Assembly (NCBI GenBank): GCA_965197405.1
Contig: OZ240206.1
Span: 1-64,000, forward strand
Direction: 5' to 3'
DNA length: 64,000 nt
DNA from: G965197405 sp965197405
GTDB lineage: Bacteria; Chloroflexota; Dehalococcoidia; Lucifugimonadales; JAGWBF01
Below, piece by piece: positions 61,073 to 64,000 of this stretch; the stretch's first letter is position 1; every line of letters begins with the position of its first letter. The translations under genes were made by a program, and so were the position numbers. The notes beneath the pieces were generated by a model. It was not told the DNA's origin. It saw nothing but the letters and a program-made list of their open reading frames with translations, and ran no database searches.

Positions 61073-62533
61073 CTATTCATAAATTATAAGACTGTCACGT
61101 GTCCACCACCACTCAAACGGATCACTGGCTAAGTCGCCCCTGAGCTTGGCCAGGAGCAAGCGCCCCTCGGCGTTGATTTCCAACGTATCAACGTCAATAA
61201 AATCCGACCATGGAGCAGCGAAAAAGGTCGAGCTTCCCTCCTCAATTATTCTGCGCAGCAGTCCCACGTTCTCGCCCGCAGAGGTGTCGTCGGCGTGGAC
61301 CAGCGCCAGGGCCTTATAGGGCCCGTCCTTGTCCTTGCCTGAGCCGGTGGCATACGCCTTATAAGGGCGCAGCCAGGGACCCGCGCCTGCCAATTCCCCT
61401 TTCATCTTCTCTAAATCCGCTTGAGCGGCATCCCTCCCCAGGACTGACCTGACATACCCATCGAGTCCCCAAACCTCAACATCATCACTCAAGAGCATGG
61501 TGTAGGCCCCCAGTTGGGACATCCCGCGAGCCAGAAGCCGAAACTCCTCCACATCCGCCAGAGAGGGGCCTTCATTCAGATGGGCATCTATCAATGCTTT
61601 CATCTCAGAGGTGCCAAGAGTGCGGAATACATACTCGTCCAGGACTGCGATACGCCCTCCTCTGCCGAAACTGTCAAAGGCCGGAGGCGCGAATTTCATA
61701 TTATCATCGGCGGCGTAGTCCTCGCCCCAGCTATAGTAGGGGATACCCCCGTGCTCCTCACGGCTGGGCGGGGCGCACTCGGAGCAGGCATTCAGGGCCT
61801 TGTCAGCAGCCTGGGGGTCGAAACGGCCCCGGACTACATCCAGTGCGGTGCCTGGAGGCCCGGCTGCAATACTCTGGTCCATGTTCCGCACGTCGAAGGC
61901 AAGATATTGGAGATTAATGTTCCTATGGTTAATCCAGTTGAAGAACGGACTGGTCCCAAACGCGATAACAGGAGGAGCATCAGCTCCCTGCTCCGAAAAC
62001 ATGGGAGGTATCCATTCGTTAAGCTGCGCCACTGCGTCCTCGTCGTCACCCGGCCCGGGCAGGGGGAAGATGGAAGTAAACACCTGTCGGACCAGAGCGT
62101 AGTCGTCAATCCATACACTCGCGCGCGCTTCGGGAGTGTCGGGAATAGCTCCCAACAGTGCCTCGTAAATCGTGGCCTGTGGGGTCGCAGGTGAGGAGTC
62201 TGCCTCGGTGGGCGTTGGGGCAGCCGGCGACGTTGCGGTGGCGAGCGGAGTCTCTGCCACGGCGGGCGTCGAGGCAACCGACGCCGTTGCGGTGGCACGG
62301 GGGGTCTCTGCTATATCGGGCGTCGAGTCAGCCGACGACGTTGGGGTGGCACAGGGGGTCTCTGCGATGGCGGGCGTTGAGGCAACCGGCGACGTTGGGG
62401 TGGCACGGGGGGCCTCTGCTATGGTAGGCGTTGAATCAGACTCGGGCGCGGATGGCCCCGCATCTCCACATGCAATACCTATGACAGCCATCAAGACCGG
62501 TAGAGCAAGGATGAAGTAGAAGTGTCGTTTCAT
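61073..62533 (-). CDS. Lipoprotein with a Thr/Pro/Ala repeat stalk
   Basis: The start MKRHFYFILALPVLMAVIGI at 62533 begins a lipoprotein signal with lipobox IGIAC. Residues 30-115 hold four to five copies of a 17-residue unit (TPAIAETPCATPTSSAD and variants), a flexible stalk from the membrane. The remainder (about 370 residues) is a globular domain with ARASVWIDDYALVRQVFTSI, FGTSPFFNWINHRNINLQYL and a two-cysteine loop CSECAPP, not recognised. It was probably a surface-exposed binding or sensing protein. It is divergent from the oxidoreductase. Confidence 0.7.
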   Translation of the reverse strand: MKRHFYFILALPVLMAVIGIACGDAGPSAPESDSTPTIAEAPRATPTSPVASTPAIAETPCATPTSSADSTPDIAETPRATATASVASTPAVAETPLATATSPAAPTPTEADSSPATPQATIYEALLGAIPDTPEARASVWIDDYALVRQVFTSIFPLPGPGDDEDAVAQLNEWIPPMFSEQGADAPPVIAFGTSPFFNWINHRNINLQYLAFDVRNMDQSIAAGPPGTALDVVRGRFDPQAADKALNACSECAPPSREEHGGIPYYSWGEDYAADDNMKFAPPAFDSFGRGGRIAVLDEYVFRTLGTSEMKALIDAHLNEGPSLADVEEFRLLARGMSQLGAYTMLLSDDVEVWGLDGYVRSVLGRDAAQADLEKMKGELAGAGPWLRPYKAYATGSGKDKDGPYKALALVHADDTSAGENVGLLRRIIEEGSSTFFAAPWSDFIDVDTLEINAEGRLLLAKLRGDLASDPFEWWWTRDSLIIYE

Positions 62534-62659
62534 GCCTGTCGTACCTCCCTTTCCTGAGTCCTTTTGGCAATGGTACACTACTCGCACGTGCGGAGCAATT
62601 TACCCCCTACCGGACTATCGAAAAGCACGGGCGAAAAGCGCGAGAAGGGAATTTTACTC

Positions 62660-63835
62660 ATGCCCAATACAGCAGACGCGGTCATCATTGGCGGCGGCGT
62701 GATGGGGTGCAGTATCCTCTACAACCTGGCGACCAGGGGCATGAAGGGCCTGGTGCTGTTGGAGCGGGAGGTGCTGGGCTACGGCTCCACCGGCAAGTCC
62801 CAGGCCATTTGCCGTATGCACTACTCCAACGAGGTCACGGCCCGGATGGCCTGGGAAAGCCTGAAGGTGTACAGGAGCTTTCAGGAGGTCGTAGGCGGGC
62901 CTTCGGGCTTCGTCAATACGGGCTATCTTGCCATAGCCGGCCCCGAAGACAGGCAGGCCCTGGAAGACAATGTTGCCATGCAGAGGGCCCTGGGCATCAA
63001 TACCGGCATAGTGTCCCCCGAGGACGTGGAAGAGATTGCGCCGATGCTGGACGTAAGGGACGCGGCGGGTCTCGCCTACGAGCCCGAGTCGGGCTACGCG
63101 GACCCTTACCTGGTAACCGCGTCATACGCCAGGCGGGCCAGGGAGATGGGCGCACAGATTCACACGAAGGCCCCCGCTACGGGTATTGAGATTGCAGGCG
63201 ACAGGGTGACGGCCGTAGTCAGCGGTGATGGGAGGATAGAGACCCCCATCGCGGTCATCGCCACCGGCCCTTGGGCGCAGCGCACCTTCGCCGGGCTGGG
63301 CCTGCCGGGTTTGGAGAATATACCCCTGGCGACCACCCGCCACCAGGTCATCACCATCCGCAGGCCCGAGGAGCTTATACCGACCCATCCCACGGTCGGC
63401 GACATAGCCCAGCAGCTTTCCTTTCGCCCCGACTCCACCAACCTCACTTTCATCGGGGCCGGGGAGGAGGACGCGGAGCCTGATACCTATGACCAGGCGG
63501 TGGATATGGAGGTTGCCGAAGACGCCTTCGCCAGATTGGTGCGCCGTATGCCGGCCATGTCCCAGGGCTTCTTTCGCGGCGGCTGGTCGGGCCTCTTTAC
63601 CATCACCCCCGACTGGCACCCCATCCTGGACAGGGTAGAGGGGACCGAGGGCTTATACTGCGCCGTAGGGTTCAGCGGTCACGGCTTCAAGCTCTCCCCC
63701 ATGATAGGCGTCACGATGGCAGAGATGGTCCTGGAGGGGCAGGCAAGGACCATAGACATTTCACCCCTGCGCATGGGGCGCTTCAGGGACGGGGACCTGC
63801 TCCGCTCTCGCTACCGTTACAGCGTTCTCGCCTGA
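62660..63835 (+). CDS. FAD-dependent amine/amino-acid oxidoreductase (DAO family)
   Basis: The ATG at 62660 is preceded by GAGAAGGGA and starts the dinucleotide-binding motif ADAVIIGGGVMGCSILYNLA. The 391-residue DAO-fold enzyme continues with ERDVLGYGSTGKSQAICRM-like sequence (EREVLGYGSTGKSQAICRMH), AVIATGPWAQRTFAGLGLPG and the C-terminal YCAVGFSGHGFKLSPMIGVT. Similar proteins are sarcosine oxidase beta-type and glycine/D-amino-acid oxidases. The substrate is unknown. It is divergent from the lipoprotein. Confidence 0.85.
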   Translation: MPNTADAVIIGGGVMGCSILYNLATRGMKGLVLLEREVLGYGSTGKSQAICRMHYSNEVTARMAWESLKVYRSFQEVVGGPSGFVNTGYLAIAGPEDRQALEDNVAMQRALGINTGIVSPEDVEEIAPMLDVRDAAGLAYEPESGYADPYLVTASYARRAREMGAQIHTKAPATGIEIAGDRVTAVVSGDGRIETPIAVIATGPWAQRTFAGLGLPGLENIPLATTRHQVITIRRPEELIPTHPTVGDIAQQLSFRPDSTNLTFIGAGEEDAEPDTYDQAVDMEVAEDAFARLVRRMPAMSQGFFRGGWSGLFTITPDWHPILDRVEGTEGLYCAVGFSGHGFKLSPMIGVTMAEMVLEGQARTIDISPLRMGRFRDGDLLRSRYRYSVLA

Positions 63836-63896
63836 CCTTCAACGCGGTTTTATCTTGGTGGGGTCAGCCCACAACCGAACCTGCCGCTAGGCCGAG

Positions 63897-64000
63897 GCAG
63901 AGACGCCGCCGAGGGCCTCGATGCCAGCCCTGGCCGCGTCCTCGTCCTGTTGGGCCGTGCCGCCACTGCCGCCCACGGCCCCGACAAGCTCGCCGTTCCG
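63897..64000 (-). CDS. GlcG/HbpS-family protein, C-terminal end (partial)
   Basis: The minus frame entering from the window edge reads RNGELVGAVGGSGGTAQQDE and then DAARAGIEALGGVSASA before the stop TAG (63897-63899). This is the conserved end of DUF336 (GlcG/HbpS) proteins, with the typical GAVGxSGGT-x-x-Q-D. They bind heme or accompany glycolate and alkane-diol genes. The rest lies outside the window. Confidence 0.8.

Overview
The window looks like a chromosomal segment of an uncultivated, GC-rich bacterium. The best guess is Chloroflexota (Dehalococcoidia/SAR202-like). The reasons are a branched-chain amino-acid type ABC transporter, a DUF1445/DUF4392 D-glutamate cyclase-like pair, a fused EtfB-EtfA flavoprotein, and short dispersed repeats of the type often seen in such genomes. 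This assignment is inference: no rRNA or marker gene is present.

Layout. 1-3.7 kb: the 5' part of a very large surface lipoprotein (LRR, Fn3, cadherin-like), minus strand. 4.2-8.9 kb: a truncated membrane sensor, a small lipoprotein, a decayed ribbon-helix-helix/serine-recombinase pair, two IS5-family elements in tandem, and a broken ImmA peptidase with its XRE regulator. 8.9-17.6 kb: a type IIG methyltransferase, an AlbA/Schlafen-type protein, a PIN toxin-antitoxin pair, a PLD-helicase broken by a frameshift and an IS630, and an unrecognised three-gene operon. 17.8-19.7 kb: an IS graveyard. 19.9-22.5 kb: LivH- and LivK-type transporter genes. 23.4-30.8 kb: a type III restriction-modification operon (res, unknown gene, PIN, mod). 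Its mod gene carries four in-frame palindromic inserts, one of which contains a complete four-helix-bundle gene in another frame. 30.9-36.0 kb: an ATPase and a RelE-helicase fusion gene split by two tandem IS5 elements. 36.3-38.8 kb: remnants, including the C-terminal half of a prokaryotic viperin and a decayed replication-relaxation gene. 38.9-49.8 kb: one long minus-strand type I restriction-modification operon (S fragment, hsdM, DUF4160/DUF2442, HicA/HicB, hsdS, a TIR-type gene with a nonsense codon, two MntA/HepT modules, hsdR, SprT-like peptidase). 49.8-52.7 kb: an IS630 and an IS110. 52.9-64 kb: ordinary chromosomal genes (D-glutamate cyclase-like pair, beta-hydroxyacid dehydrogenase, EtfBA fusion, nicotinate phosphoribosyltransferase, CorC/HlyC protein, lipoprotein, FAD oxidoreductase, GlcG/HbpS).

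Together, 6-50 kb is a defence island in active decay. It holds three restriction-modification systems (IIG, III, I), a TIR protein, a viperin remnant, at least six toxin-antitoxin-like pairs and seven or more insertion sequences, with nonsense codons, frameshifts and IS insertions in many of the defence genes. The strongest candidates for something undescribed are the palindrome/four-helix-bundle element living in frame inside mod, the repeated hsdR 5' ends that bracket each MntA/HepT module, and the three-gene operon at 16.5-17.6 kb.
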